Below are positions 16,347 to 25,857 of a DNA stretch of 64,000 nucleotides, piece by piece (position 1 is the stretch's first letter; every line of letters begins with the position of its first letter). The notes below the pieces were generated by a model. The model searched no databases. It saw nothing but the letters and a program-made list of their open reading frames with translations, and was not told where the DNA came from. Origin of the DNA: CAZISM01 sp964541895 (GTDB lineage Bacteria; Zhuqueibacterota; Zhuqueibacteria; Residuimicrobiales; Residuimicrobiaceae); NCBI GenBank assembly GCA_964541895.1, contig CAZISM010000014.1, positions 5,015-69,014 on the forward strand. The letters are read 5' to 3'. Position numbers and translations under genes: made by a program.

Positions 16347-17078
16347 ATGGATGGTATAGAAATAGCGGTTGACCGCGTCGGCGCATATCAGGACATTGCG
16401 CTTTTTCGTGTCAGAGGATATGTGGACACAACCACGTCTCCGGAATTGCAGCGATTGTTGTTGCAGACGATCGAGGACGGGATTTGCCAGTTTGTGGTGG
16501 ACCTTGCGTTTGTCAATTATGTCTCCAGCGCAGGCTGGGGCGTGTTTGTCGGCGAGATTCGCGGATTGCGCGAGCGCGGCGGCGACCTCAAGATCGTGCA
16601 GATGACTCCGGACGTGATCGAAGTGTTTGAAATGCTCGAATTCAACCGGATTCTCCAGAGCTATGATTCGCTGGAAGAGGCCATTGACGATTATGAAATC
16701 AGCCGCGGGCTGGATCTCAAATCCATGGTTACCGTTAAAATGGAGGCGAACCAGAGCCGCGAGCAATGGGTGGGGGATACCCGGCTGGAGAGCCGCAGTT
16801 TCGAGCGCATCAAGGAGGGCGGCGAATCGCGAGGGCCGGCCCGCCCCAGTTACGGCAACGGCCGCCGACAGGTGGACGAGATCGAACTGCCTCTGACTGA
16901 AAAAGTGAAAAAGCTGGTTACAGAAAATCCGTTGATGGGTCCCTGGACTCTGAAAAAGCAGTTGTACTCGCCGAGATTCGGATACACCAAAGTCGGCTAT
17001 TTTAAGCTACGCACCATCATGAAACGCATCGGACTGGACACCAAAGCCAAACGGTACCGGTATTACCGGTCCCGCTGA
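16347..17078 (+). CDS. STAS-domain protein with an extra C-terminal domain
   Basis: Residues 1 to about 110 form a STAS domain of the anti-sigma-factor-antagonist type. VVDLAFVNYVSSAGWGVFVG includes the serine that is phosphorylated in SpoIIAA-like partner-switch proteins. A charged linker (about 125-180) leads to a basic C-terminal domain of about 60 residues (LTEKVKKLVTENPLMGPWTLK to the basic KAKRYRYYRSR end), which looks helix-turn-helix-like. I do not recognise that fusion. It is the first gene behind the sigma-54 promoter, so it probably regulates polysaccharide export or synthesis. No anti-sigma kinase is nearby. Confidence 0.75.
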   Translation: MDGIEIAVDRVGAYQDIALFRVRGYVDTTTSPELQRLLLQTIEDGICQFVVDLAFVNYVSSAGWGVFVGEIRGLRERGGDLKIVQMTPDVIEVFEMLEFNRILQSYDSLEEAIDDYEISRGLDLKSMVTVKMEANQSREQWVGDTRLESRSFERIKEGGESRGPARPSYGNGRRQVDEIELPLTEKVKKLVTENPLMGPWTLKKQLYSPRFGYTKVGYFKLRTIMKRIGLDTKAKRYRYYRSR

Positions 17079-17144
17079 GTCGCTATACAGCCATCCATGT
17101 CAGGCCTCTTTGTTTCAACCTTTGTACCTCATCAGGAGAACACC

Positions 17145-17828
17145 ATGCGTTGCAGTTCCGGCATAGGCACATTTTGCTCAGTGACGTTTCTATGGCTCAT
17201 CTCGTTCTGTACCGCTTTGACGGCGCAAACTCTGCCGGTGCTGAAGCGGGAGATCCGCGTCAAACCCGGTGACGCGGTGCAGTTGCGGATCTACAGCGGT
17301 TATCTGCCCAGCGATCATCGATTCGTCAGTCTGTTCCAGGATTCCACCAAGACCATAGACGGCGAGGGCAACATCGAACTGGCGTCCATGGGCAAGAAGC
17401 ATATCGCCGGCATGACCAGCCGGGAGATCAGCGAAGTTTTGGAAACTACCTTTAAGAATTTCATCGAAGAGCCCAAAGTGATGGTAACGCCGATCTCGCG
17501 TTTGACCCTGCGCGGCATGTTTCAAAAGCCGGGGCTCTATCGTGTCGATCTCAATATTTCGTTCTGGGAGTTGGTCAACCTGGCCGGCGGCCTGCAGAGC
17601 TTTGAAATGAGCAGTATTTACATTCAGCGCCGCGACGAGTTGATTTACCGCGATTTTGAACAGGCCTATTATCAGGGCACGTCGTTGTACGAGCTCGGCC
17701 TCGAGTCCGGCGACCAGATTTTTGCGCCGCGCGTCAACCGTCTGACCATGGAAACAGTGATTCGTTATTTCCAGTTCGGTCTGTCGCTGCTCACGTTTTA
17801 CGTAACCATGCTAAACTACAGCAAATAG
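17145..17828 (+). CDS. Polysaccharide export protein (Wza/BexD-like, SLBB)
   Basis: The 227-residue protein has an N-terminal signal peptide ending near LTAQT. It then has the Poly_export domain (REIRVKPGDAVQLRIYSG, then IDGEGNIELASMG) and an SLBB-like beta-grasp segment (LRGMFQKPGLYRVD). Such proteins form the outer-membrane/periplasmic channel for capsule or exopolysaccharide. No lipobox cysteine is obvious, unlike Wza, and it is shorter, with a hydrophobic C-terminal helix. I chose the ATG at 17145 for its AGGAG 6 bases upstream. The Wzc-like gene follows by 3 bases. Confidence 0.85.
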   Translation: MRCSSGIGTFCSVTFLWLISFCTALTAQTLPVLKREIRVKPGDAVQLRIYSGYLPSDHRFVSLFQDSTKTIDGEGNIELASMGKKHIAGMTSREISEVLETTFKNFIEEPKVMVTPISRLTLRGMFQKPGLYRVDLNISFWELVNLAGGLQSFEMSSIYIQRRDELIYRDFEQAYYQGTSLYELGLESGDQIFAPRVNRLTMETVIRYFQFGLSLLTFYVTMLNYSK

Positions 17829-17831
17829 TTC

Positions 17832-20150
17832 ATGAATCAATATATCGAAGATATTGAGGGTGTCTCCACTGCGCCGGCGCCGCAGGGCGGCGGTATGGAT
17901 ATCAACAAGTTTCTGATCGGGTTGTGGCGTAGAAAGTGGCTGATCCTCGCCTCCACGCTGCTGTTCACCGCCATTTTTTACCGGCAGGCGCAATACATCA
18001 TTCCGCAGTACAAAACCTCGACCACCATACAGACCCGCTCGTACGACAAGGATGCCGAACGGCTCATGGAGACGGATCGTCTGATCGAGATGAAGTCGCG
18101 CATGTTTTACGAACAGTTGACGGCGCGAATGGGCCTGGCTCTGTCGCTCGCCGAAGGCGGCATCTGGGAGAACGCCATTTTTGCGGAATTTTCCACGACC
18201 ACCGCTCCGGTGCCCGGCAAGTACCGCATGCGCATCGATGATGCCGGTCGTTTCTATCTCTCCACGGTGCCGGACGTCGGCCGGGACATCCCTCTGGACA
18301 GCTGCAGCGTCTGGGACGTAGTGGACCGCAGCCGCACCATCAACGGCTTTACCTTTCGGCTGAAGAATGAATTTGTCGAGACCAATAAGGAAAAAACCTT
18401 TCGCATCAAGCCGTTTGAAAAAGCCATCAACGAGCTCAACAGCAGCGTCACCCCCATTTTCAACGGCCGTAACGGCCTCATCCTGCTGACCATGACCGGC
18501 ACGGATCCGGACGTGCTGCAGGCGCGATTGAACCGGATCGCGGAGGTGTACGTTCAGGCGGGGGTCGGGCTGAAAGAGCGCGATGTCAGCCGCGAACGGC
18601 GTTTGCTCGAGAGTAAAAAGGATGCAGCGGAAAAACTGCTCAAGGATGCGGAGGCGGCGCTGCGCTCCTTTAACGAGCGCTATCCGTTGTCCCTCGATTT
18701 TGAGCGCAAGAACATCGCCGGCCAGCTGGATGATTACAATTCGCAGTTGAAGGTGTTGCCGAGCCAGCGGGAAAAAATAACCCAGCTGCTGGAACGGCTG
18801 GAGGCGCCGGGTCCGGGCATCGATCCCGAGCAATTCCGTCAGTTTATTGTCAGCGAGCTGTGCAACTGTGAACCCATGAACAAAGAGCCTTCGTTGCGCG
18901 TGCTGTATGCCCAGTTGATGAGCCAGGTCGATGACATGCCCAACCTGGCCGCGCGGGTGGCCAAGGACAGCAAGGAATACAAGGAGCACAAGGCCAAGAT
19001 CAAGCTTAGCCAGGACGACATCCTCGCCTTTGCCTCCCGCTATCTCTCCGTGCTGGCGCAGATGGAAAAGGAGACGCGCGACAAGCTGGCGCTCGTCAAG
19101 CTGCAGCAGCGGCAATTGCCGGCCGAGGAGACCACGCTGGCCGAGCTGCAGCGCCGCAAAAAAATCGCCGAAGAGAGCTATAACAGCATTCTGACCGAAT
19201 TGCAGCGCTACGATCTTCGCACCGTTGAATCGGAAGAGGTGATGATCCTGGAGCGCGCCGGACGGCCCGAGTCCACCACGACGAGCAAGGTCACAAAGAT
19301 CGCCATCGGCGCCGGTCTGGGACTGCTGCTGGGCCTGTTGATTTCGGCCGGCATCGATTTCATGGACAAGAGCATTCGCACCGTCGGCGATATCGAACAG
19401 CATCTGAAATTGCCGGTACTCGGCGCCATCCCGGTGGTGGATTTCAAGGGCATCCCCGAGTATCATGATTTCGAAAAAGCCAAGCATATCGACAAGCAGC
19501 TGGTCACGCACGACTATTCGCCCACGCCCATCGGCGAGGCGTATCGGGCCCTGCGCACACAAATTCTCTTTTCCAAAAACCGGGAACGGATCCACACCCT
19601 GGTGATCACCAGCATTGCGCCGGAGGATGGCAAGTCTTTCACGGCCAGCAATCTCGCGATCATCTTTGCCCAGCAACGCACCAACACGCTGCTGGTGGAT
19701 GCGGATCTGCGGCGGGGGGTGCTGCACAACACCTTTCGCATGAAAAAGGAGCCGGGTCTGGCCAACTATCTCAGCGGCAGTATCACCCTGTCCGAGGCCG
19801 TGCAACAGACCCATATTCCCAATCTGTCCTTTATCAGTTACGGCACCTTGATGCCCAACCCGTCGGAATTGCTGGGCTCCCTGCAGATGCAACGGTTTTT
19901 GAACGAAGTAAAACGCAAATTCGACCTGATCCTGTTTGACTCTCCTCCTTTGGAAGCGGCAACGGATGCGGTGGTGATTGGGACGCAGGTGGACGGCGTA
20001 ACGGTGGTGGTGCGATCCGGCAAGACCAACCGAAATCTCGCCAAGGATAAACTGGACATTTTTACATCAGTGCCGGCCAACCTTATCGGTTCTATTCTGA
20101 ACGGCGCTGATACCGTCCTGATGCAAAATTACAGCTATTATCACTATTAA
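17832..20150 (+). CDS. Wzc-like polysaccharide copolymerase fused to a BY-type tyrosine kinase
   Basis: This 772-residue protein has a membrane helix near residues 35-55, a long periplasmic Wzz/GumC coiled-coil region, and a second membrane helix near 490-508. The cytoplasmic kinase has Walker A APEDGKSFTASNL at about 595, Walker A' LLVDADLRRG at about 620 and Walker B LILFDSPP at about 698. The C-terminus ends NYSYYHY, a tyrosine cluster of the kind autophosphorylated in Wzc. It controls polymer length and export with the adjacent Wza-like protein. Confidence 0.92.
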   Translation: MNQYIEDIEGVSTAPAPQGGGMDINKFLIGLWRRKWLILASTLLFTAIFYRQAQYIIPQYKTSTTIQTRSYDKDAERLMETDRLIEMKSRMFYEQLTARMGLALSLAEGGIWENAIFAEFSTTTAPVPGKYRMRIDDAGRFYLSTVPDVGRDIPLDSCSVWDVVDRSRTINGFTFRLKNEFVETNKEKTFRIKPFEKAINELNSSVTPIFNGRNGLILLTMTGTDPDVLQARLNRIAEVYVQAGVGLKERDVSRERRLLESKKDAAEKLLKDAEAALRSFNERYPLSLDFERKNIAGQLDDYNSQLKVLPSQREKITQLLERLEAPGPGIDPEQFRQFIVSELCNCEPMNKEPSLRVLYAQLMSQVDDMPNLAARVAKDSKEYKEHKAKIKLSQDDILAFASRYLSVLAQMEKETRDKLALVKLQQRQLPAEETTLAELQRRKKIAEESYNSILTELQRYDLRTVESEEVMILERAGRPESTTTSKVTKIAIGAGLGLLLGLLISAGIDFMDKSIRTVGDIEQHLKLPVLGAIPVVDFKGIPEYHDFEKAKHIDKQLVTHDYSPTPIGEAYRALRTQILFSKNRERIHTLVITSIAPEDGKSFTASNLAIIFAQQRTNTLLVDADLRRGVLHNTFRMKKEPGLANYLSGSITLSEAVQQTHIPNLSFISYGTLMPNPSELLGSLQMQRFLNEVKRKFDLILFDSPPLEAATDAVVIGTQVDGVTVVVRSGKTNRNLAKDKLDIFTSVPANLIGSILNGADTVLMQNYSYYHY

Positions 20151-20163
20151 TCAGGTACTCGAC

Positions 20164-21126
20164 ATGATGAACATCCTCGTGACCGGTGGGGCCGGTTTTA
20201 TCGGCTCGCACCTGTCGGCCCTGCTGTTGAAAAACGGGCATTCGGTAACAGCCCTGGATAATTTCAATACTTACTATTCACCGGCCATAAAGCGGGATAA
20301 CGTCTCCGCTCTCATCGGCCGGCCGTCCTATACGCTGCTGGAGGGGGATATCACCGATCTGCCGTTTCTGCAGGACCATTTTGCCGGCCATCGCTACGAT
20401 GTGATCGTGCATCTGGCCGCCCGCGCCGGTGTTCGCCCTTCCATTGAGGAGCCGCAGCTGTACGATCTGGTGAACGTCACCGGCACCATCAATCTGCTGG
20501 AAATGTGCCGGCGCCACCACATGGAGCGGATGGTGTTTGCTTCCTCCTCTTCGGTCTATGGGGCCAACAGCAAAGTGCCGTTTCAGGAAGCGGATGTGGT
20601 GGATTTTCCGATTTCACCCTATGCGGCCAGCAAAAAGGCCGGCGAGTTGATCTGCTACACCTATCACCATCTCTACAGGTTATCCATCACCTGTCTGCGG
20701 TTTTTTACCGTCTATGGACCGCGGCAGCGGCCGGACATGGCTATCCACAAATTCGCCAAGTTGATCGCCCGGGAGGAGCCGGTGCCGGTGTTCGGCGACG
20801 GTCGCACGCGGCGTGACTACACCTTTATCGACGATGTTTTGCAGGGCATTTATGCGTCGATTCTGCACTGTCAGGGGTATCGCATTTACAATCTCGGCGA
20901 GAGCAACACGGTGGAATTGCGCTATCTCATCGAACTGCTGGAATCCGCTTTGGGCCGGAAGGCCCGCCTGGAATTTATGCCGGATCAGCCGGGCGATGTG
21001 CCCATCACCTATGCCGATATCAGCAAGGCGAAAGAGGAATTGGGCTACAATCCGCAGACCGCCATTGAAAAGGGCATCCCTGTTTTTGCAGAGTGGTTTA
21101 AGGAAAAACAGGCCTTTCTGTTTTAG
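20164..21126 (+). CDS. Nucleotide-sugar epimerase (UDP-glucuronate 4-epimerase-like)
   Basis: This 320-residue extended short-chain dehydrogenase has NAD motif TGGAGFIGSH, LAARAGVRPSIE, SSSSVYGANSK with catalytic Ser, and YAASKKAGE with the Tyr-x3-Lys pair. Segments such as CYTYHHLYRL and LRFFTVYGPRQRPDMA closely follow UDP-glucuronate 4-epimerases, so it probably makes UDP-galacturonate for the polymer. Other C4 epimerases are possible. It lies 13 bases after the Wzc gene. Confidence 0.85.
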   Translation: MMNILVTGGAGFIGSHLSALLLKNGHSVTALDNFNTYYSPAIKRDNVSALIGRPSYTLLEGDITDLPFLQDHFAGHRYDVIVHLAARAGVRPSIEEPQLYDLVNVTGTINLLEMCRRHHMERMVFASSSSVYGANSKVPFQEADVVDFPISPYAASKKAGELICYTYHHLYRLSITCLRFFTVYGPRQRPDMAIHKFAKLIAREEPVPVFGDGRTRRDYTFIDDVLQGIYASILHCQGYRIYNLGESNTVELRYLIELLESALGRKARLEFMPDQPGDVPITYADISKAKEELGYNPQTAIEKGIPVFAEWFKEKQAFLF

Positions 21127-21182
21127 CGGCCGGCCGGAGTCGTTGTGGTGATGGAACCGTAATGGGACAATGATTCTATACT

Positions 21183-22640
21183 ATGGTATCTGAAAAGGAA
21201 AAATTTATCGGCGGCATCATGAAGGTCGCCGACCTGTTGACGATTTTCTGCGCGTTTCCGGTGGCCTATTTCATCGACGTGTATATTCGTACGATCGCGC
21301 AGCTCAATATCAAGGCGTACGGCGACGTGCCCACCTTCGCCGGTTTTTTATATTTCGCCTCCAACTATTGGCAGATGCTGCTGGGCTTTCCGCTGGTGTG
21401 GGTGGGCATTTTTTCCCTCAACGGCATCTATCAGGGTTTCCGGCTGCAGTCCATGCGAAAAATGATCTGGAACATGTTCGTATCCAGCGTCTGGGCTACG
21501 CTCGCATCCGGCAGCCTGATCTTTTTGTTGAAACTGGAATTGTACAGCCGTCTCTATTTTTCCCTCTTTACTTTGACTGCGTTCCTGTTCCTGCTGGCGG
21601 AAAAGCGTTTGTTCCTCTACATTCTGGACCTTATCCATTCAAAGGGGTATAACCAGGAAAACCTGCTCATCGTCGGCACCGGCAAACGGGCGCGCGAGTT
21701 TATCCGCACGGTCAACATGCACCGCACCTGGGGATTGCGCATCGTCGGCCTGATCGACGACGAGCACGGCCTTTACGGCAAAGAGGTGGAGGGGTACCGC
21801 GTGATCGGCCGCATTCAGGACATCCCCTTTCTCGTCAACCGGCTGGTGATCGACCGGGTGATTTTTGTGGTGCCGCGTCTGTGGCTGCATCGCATCGAAG
21901 ACGCTATTCTGGCGTGTGAAGAGGTTGGCGTGTCCAGCTCCATTTCGCTGGATCTCTACAATCTGCACATTGCCCGCACCAAGCAGACCGATTTTAACGG
22001 CTATCCCCTGCTCGAGTTTGAGACATTTCACGCTAAAGAGTGGCAGCTGTTTATTAAGCGGTTCATTGACATCGTCATTTCCCTGATCACGCTGCTGTTG
22101 TTCTCGACGCTGATCTTGCTGGTGGCCACGCTCATCAAGCTGACGTCGAAGGGCCCGGTGTTTTTCAAACAGGTGCGATGCGGTCTCAACGGCCGCAAAT
22201 TTGTGCTCTACAAGTTCCGGTCGATGGTGTCCAACGCCGAACAGCTCCGGGATGACCTGTTGCAGCACAACGAAATGGACGGCCCGGTGTTCAAAATCAA
22301 GCGGGATCCGCGCATCACGCCGCTGGGCTATTTTTTGCGCAAAACCAGCATCGATGAATTGCCGCAGCTGTTCAACGTGCTCAAGGGGGATATGAGCATT
22401 GTCGGGCCGCGTCCGCCTCTGGTGAGTGAAGTCGAAAACTATAAAATCTGGCAACGGCGCCGTCTCAGCCTCAAGCCCGGCGTGACCTGTATCTGGCAGG
22501 TAAGCGGTCGCAACAAGATCGGCTTTGATCAATGGATGCGAATGGATCTGGAGTATATTGACAATTGGTCGCTGTGGCTTGACATACGAATCCTGTTTAA
22601 AACCCTTTTTGTCGTTTTGATCGGCTACGGGGCGGAGTGA
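21183..22640 (+). CDS. Undecaprenyl-phosphate sugar-1-phosphate transferase (WcaJ/WbaP-type)
   Basis: The 485-residue protein has four or five N-terminal membrane helices, a Rossmann-like middle domain (ENLLIVGTGKRAREFIRT) and the C-terminal Bac_transf domain. KRFIDIVISL, VLYKFRSMV, DGPVFKIKRDPRITPLG and the conserved GDMSIVGPRPPL are visible. It starts repeat-unit assembly by moving a sugar phosphate from a nucleotide sugar to undecaprenyl phosphate. The sugar cannot be told. The GT4 gene follows directly. Confidence 0.92.
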   Translation: MVSEKEKFIGGIMKVADLLTIFCAFPVAYFIDVYIRTIAQLNIKAYGDVPTFAGFLYFASNYWQMLLGFPLVWVGIFSLNGIYQGFRLQSMRKMIWNMFVSSVWATLASGSLIFLLKLELYSRLYFSLFTLTAFLFLLAEKRLFLYILDLIHSKGYNQENLLIVGTGKRAREFIRTVNMHRTWGLRIVGLIDDEHGLYGKEVEGYRVIGRIQDIPFLVNRLVIDRVIFVVPRLWLHRIEDAILACEEVGVSSSISLDLYNLHIARTKQTDFNGYPLLEFETFHAKEWQLFIKRFIDIVISLITLLLFSTLILLVATLIKLTSKGPVFFKQVRCGLNGRKFVLYKFRSMVSNAEQLRDDLLQHNEMDGPVFKIKRDPRITPLGYFLRKTSIDELPQLFNVLKGDMSIVGPRPPLVSEVENYKIWQRRRLSLKPGVTCIWQVSGRNKIGFDQWMRMDLEYIDNWSLWLDIRILFKTLFVVLIGYGAE

Positions 22641-22690
22641 TCCGCCTGGAGCGACACAGCCTGTCAGAACCGGCACATGAATGGAGAGAT

Positions 22691-23908
22691 ATGGAATTAC
22701 CCGCTGGAACGGATCGCTATCGCATCATGATGATAGCTCCTCAACCCTGGTTTCAGCCTCGCGGTACCCCTTTCAGCGTATTACATCGAATCAAGGCCTT
22801 GACGACGCTCGGCCACCAGGTGGATCTGGCCACCTATCATGTCGGCCAGGATGTGCCGATGCCGGGGTTGCGGATCTGCCGCGCTCGTCCGGTGCCGGGC
22901 ATCCGCCGGGTCAAGATCGGGCCATCGTTTGCCAAAGTGTTTCTCGATGCCGCCCTGTACCGCCGCGCCGGCGCGATGCTGCGACAGGGTCGTTACGATC
23001 TGCTGCATACCCATGAGGAGGCGGGATTTTTCGGTGTGGGCATGGCGCGGCGATTTCGCTTGCCGCATCTGTATGACATGCACTCGTCGCTGCCGCAGCA
23101 GTTGTCCAATTTCAAGTTTTCCCGCTCCAAAACTCTGGTCGCTGCCTTTGCGGCGCTGGAACGTCGCACCATCACCACCGCCAGCGCCGTGATCACCATC
23201 TGCCCGGAACTGCAGCACTATGTCGAGGCCAGGTTCCCGTCGCAGACCAGTGTGCTGATCGAAAATGTGGCTGACAACAGCATCGTCTTCCCGGCGGATC
23301 GCAGCTCTCAGGACGAGATCCGCCGAAATCTGGCCCTGGCAGGCAAGCGCATCGTATTATATTACGGTACGCTCGAGCCCTATCAGGGCATATCGTTGTT
23401 GCTGGAAAGCACAGCCGCCATGGTGGCCGGCGGCCGCACCGACGTTCGCGTTCTCATCGTCGGTGGTCATGAGGAGCAGGTTCGTTCCTATCGCGGCCAG
23501 GTGCAATCGTTGCGTCTCGGCGAGTACGTCCATTTTACCGGCTTTGTGCCGCCGCAGCTGATCCCGAGCTATATCGATCTGGCCGACGTGCTGGTATCGA
23601 CGCGGAAGAGCGGCACCAACTCTCCGCTCAAGATCTATTCGTATCTGCGTTCCGGCAAGCCGGTGGTAGCGACCGATCACATAACCCATACGCAGATTCT
23701 GACCGCGCAGGTGGCCTATCTGGCTGCGGCAGAGCCCGAGCCTTTTGCCACAGCGGTGTTGCAGGCTCTGGACAACGGCGACGAGTCCAGACATAAAAGC
23801 CAGGCAGCCGCACAGCTCGCCGAAGAGCGATACGGGTATCAGGATTATTTGAACAAGACGCAATGGATTGTAGAACAGGCCGTTAAAAACGGGCCTGTTT
23901 TGAGATAG
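22691..23908 (+). CDS. Glycosyltransferase family 4
   Basis: This 405-residue GT-B enzyme has QPRGTPFSVLHRIKALTTLGH at the N-terminus, DMHSSLPQQLSNFKF, LYYGTLEPYQGISLLLES and the donor-site region SGTNSPLKIYSYLRSGKPVVA. The Glu of the usual E-x7-E is not obvious (TRKSGTNSPLK). A GTG at 22637 overlapping the previous stop is possible, but the ATG at 22691 has GGAGAG at a good distance. It probably adds a sugar to the lipid-linked repeat unit at the cytoplasmic face. Confidence 0.85.
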   Translation: MELPAGTDRYRIMMIAPQPWFQPRGTPFSVLHRIKALTTLGHQVDLATYHVGQDVPMPGLRICRARPVPGIRRVKIGPSFAKVFLDAALYRRAGAMLRQGRYDLLHTHEEAGFFGVGMARRFRLPHLYDMHSSLPQQLSNFKFSRSKTLVAAFAALERRTITTASAVITICPELQHYVEARFPSQTSVLIENVADNSIVFPADRSSQDEIRRNLALAGKRIVLYYGTLEPYQGISLLLESTAAMVAGGRTDVRVLIVGGHEEQVRSYRGQVQSLRLGEYVHFTGFVPPQLIPSYIDLADVLVSTRKSGTNSPLKIYSYLRSGKPVVATDHITHTQILTAQVAYLAAAEPEPFATAVLQALDNGDESRHKSQAAAQLAEERYGYQDYLNKTQWIVEQAVKNGPVLR

Positions 23909-23916
23909 AGGCGATC

Positions 23917-25812
23917 ATGTGTGGTATTTGCGGCATCGTATATCGTGATCCGAACCGTCCGGCGGATCGACAGCTGGTGCAGAAAATGACCGATGTCATC
24001 CGCCATCGCGGACCCGATGACGAGGGCTTTCACGTGCAGGGGCCGGTCGGCCTCGGCATGCGGCGGCTCAGCATCATCGATCGAGCCACCGGGCAGCAGC
24101 CGATTTACAACGAAGACGGCTCCATGGCCATCGTTTTTAACGGCGAGATCTATAATCACAACGAGCTCCGTCGTGAACTGCGCAGCCTGGGGCATGTGTT
24201 CAAGACTCACAGCGACACCGAAGCGATTCTGCATGCCTATGAGGAATGGGGTGTCGACTGTCCGAACAAATTGAACGGCATGTTCGGCTTTGCGATCTGG
24301 GACGGTCGCCGGTCGCAGCTGTTTATCGCCAGGGATCGCCTGGGCGTCAAACCGATGTACTATTGCAGCGACGGCCAGCGCCTGATTTTCGCTTCAGAGC
24401 TGAAGTCGATCCTTCAAATTCCGGACGTGGATCGGCGTATGAATCTGAAAGCGCTTGATAATTTTCTGACTTTTGAGTATATTCCAAGCCCTTTATCGAT
24501 CTTTGAAAACATCCAAAAGCTGCCACAAGCCCATTATCTGCTCTACCGGAACGGCCAGGTGCAGATCGGGCGTTATTGGCGATTGACCTATACCGCCAGC
24601 GGCCGTTCGGAAGCGGAACTGGCCGACGAATTGGCCGCTCTGTTGCAGGACGCGACCCGCATCCGCCTGATGAGCGAAGTGCCCCTGGGCGCTTTTTTGA
24701 GCGGCGGGCTGGACTCCAGTTCGATCGTGGCCATGATGGCGCGCAGCAGCGACCGGCCGGTGAAGACGTTTTCCATCGGCTTCAGCAACTCTACCTATAA
24801 CGAGTTGCCTTATGCCCGGACCATCGCCGCCCGCTTTCAGACTGAACATCACGAAGAGATCATCACGCCGGACGCGGTGCGACTGACGGAACGGATCGTC
24901 TGGCAGCTGGATGAGCCATTCGGCGATTTTTCGGTCTTTCCGACCCTGATGGTCTCGGAAATGGCGCGCAAGCATGTGACGGTGATTTTATCCGGCGACG
25001 GCGGTGACGAACTCCTCGCCGGTTACGACACCTACCTGGCCGACCGCATGGCCAGAAAGGCAGGCTGGCTGCCTGCGGCCTGGCGGCGTCGCCTGCTGGA
25101 TCCGCTGGTGCTTTCGCTCCCGCCCACTGAGAAGAAAAAGGGTTTGATCAACAAGGCCAGGCGGTTTGTCGAGGGCTTGCGTCTGCCCGCTGATCTGCAG
25201 CACGTGCGCTGGATGATTTTTATGCAACAGCTGGAGAAACAACAGCTCTACCGGCTGGAGATTATGCAGGCCATCGCCAGCCACGATCCTTATGATTTTA
25301 TCCGCGCCGCGTTTCAGGATTGTACGTCGACCATCCCGCTGGATCAGCAAGAGTATGTCGATATCATGACCTACCTGGCCGATGACATCCTGGTCAAGGT
25401 GGATCGTATGAGCATGCTGGTCTCTCTGGAGGCGCGCACGCCGTTTCTGGATTACCGGTTTGTCGAGTTTTGTGCCTCGTTGCCGCCGAACCTGCGCTTA
25501 AAAGGCAACACCAGTAAATATCTGCTTAAGAGAGCCATGCAGGGATTTTTGCCCGAGTCGATCCTGAGCCGCGGCAAGGAAGGATTCAGCATCCCCATCA
25601 AGCAGTGGATGAAAAACGAACTCAAGCCCATGATGATGTCGTACCTCTCTGCCGATGCGCTCAAAGCCAGCGGGCTTTTTGAAGCGCGGCAGGTGCAGGC
25701 TCTGGTGAACGAACATCTGGCCGGTCGGGAAAACCACAGCCATCGGCTGTGGGCGCTGATGATGGTGCAGATGTGGCATGAAAAATATATAAAGCGTTCC
25801 AATCCGGCCTGA
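23917..25812 (+). CDS. asnB: Asparagine synthase (glutamine-hydrolysing)
   Basis: The 631-residue protein has an N-terminal glutaminase domain with Cys2 (MCGICG), GPDDEG and NGEIYNHNELR. Its synthetase domain has the pyrophosphate loop SGGLDSSSIVAMM. AsnB makes asparagine from aspartate, glutamine and ATP. Members inside polysaccharide loci often act instead as amidotransferases that amidate uronic acids or other carboxylates, which would fit the UDP-glucuronate-type epimerase nearby. That role is inference. It starts 8 bases after the GT4 gene. Confidence 0.9.
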   Translation: MCGICGIVYRDPNRPADRQLVQKMTDVIRHRGPDDEGFHVQGPVGLGMRRLSIIDRATGQQPIYNEDGSMAIVFNGEIYNHNELRRELRSLGHVFKTHSDTEAILHAYEEWGVDCPNKLNGMFGFAIWDGRRSQLFIARDRLGVKPMYYCSDGQRLIFASELKSILQIPDVDRRMNLKALDNFLTFEYIPSPLSIFENIQKLPQAHYLLYRNGQVQIGRYWRLTYTASGRSEAELADELAALLQDATRIRLMSEVPLGAFLSGGLDSSSIVAMMARSSDRPVKTFSIGFSNSTYNELPYARTIAARFQTEHHEEIITPDAVRLTERIVWQLDEPFGDFSVFPTLMVSEMARKHVTVILSGDGGDELLAGYDTYLADRMARKAGWLPAAWRRRLLDPLVLSLPPTEKKKGLINKARRFVEGLRLPADLQHVRWMIFMQQLEKQQLYRLEIMQAIASHDPYDFIRAAFQDCTSTIPLDQQEYVDIMTYLADDILVKVDRMSMLVSLEARTPFLDYRFVEFCASLPPNLRLKGNTSKYLLKRAMQGFLPESILSRGKEGFSIPIKQWMKNELKPMMMSYLSADALKASGLFEARQVQALVNEHLAGRENHSHRLWALMMVQMWHEKYIKRSNPA

Positions 25813-25857
25813 GACCGCTAACGGTCCGGCCTGGCCTAACCACAGAATGAACAGAAT

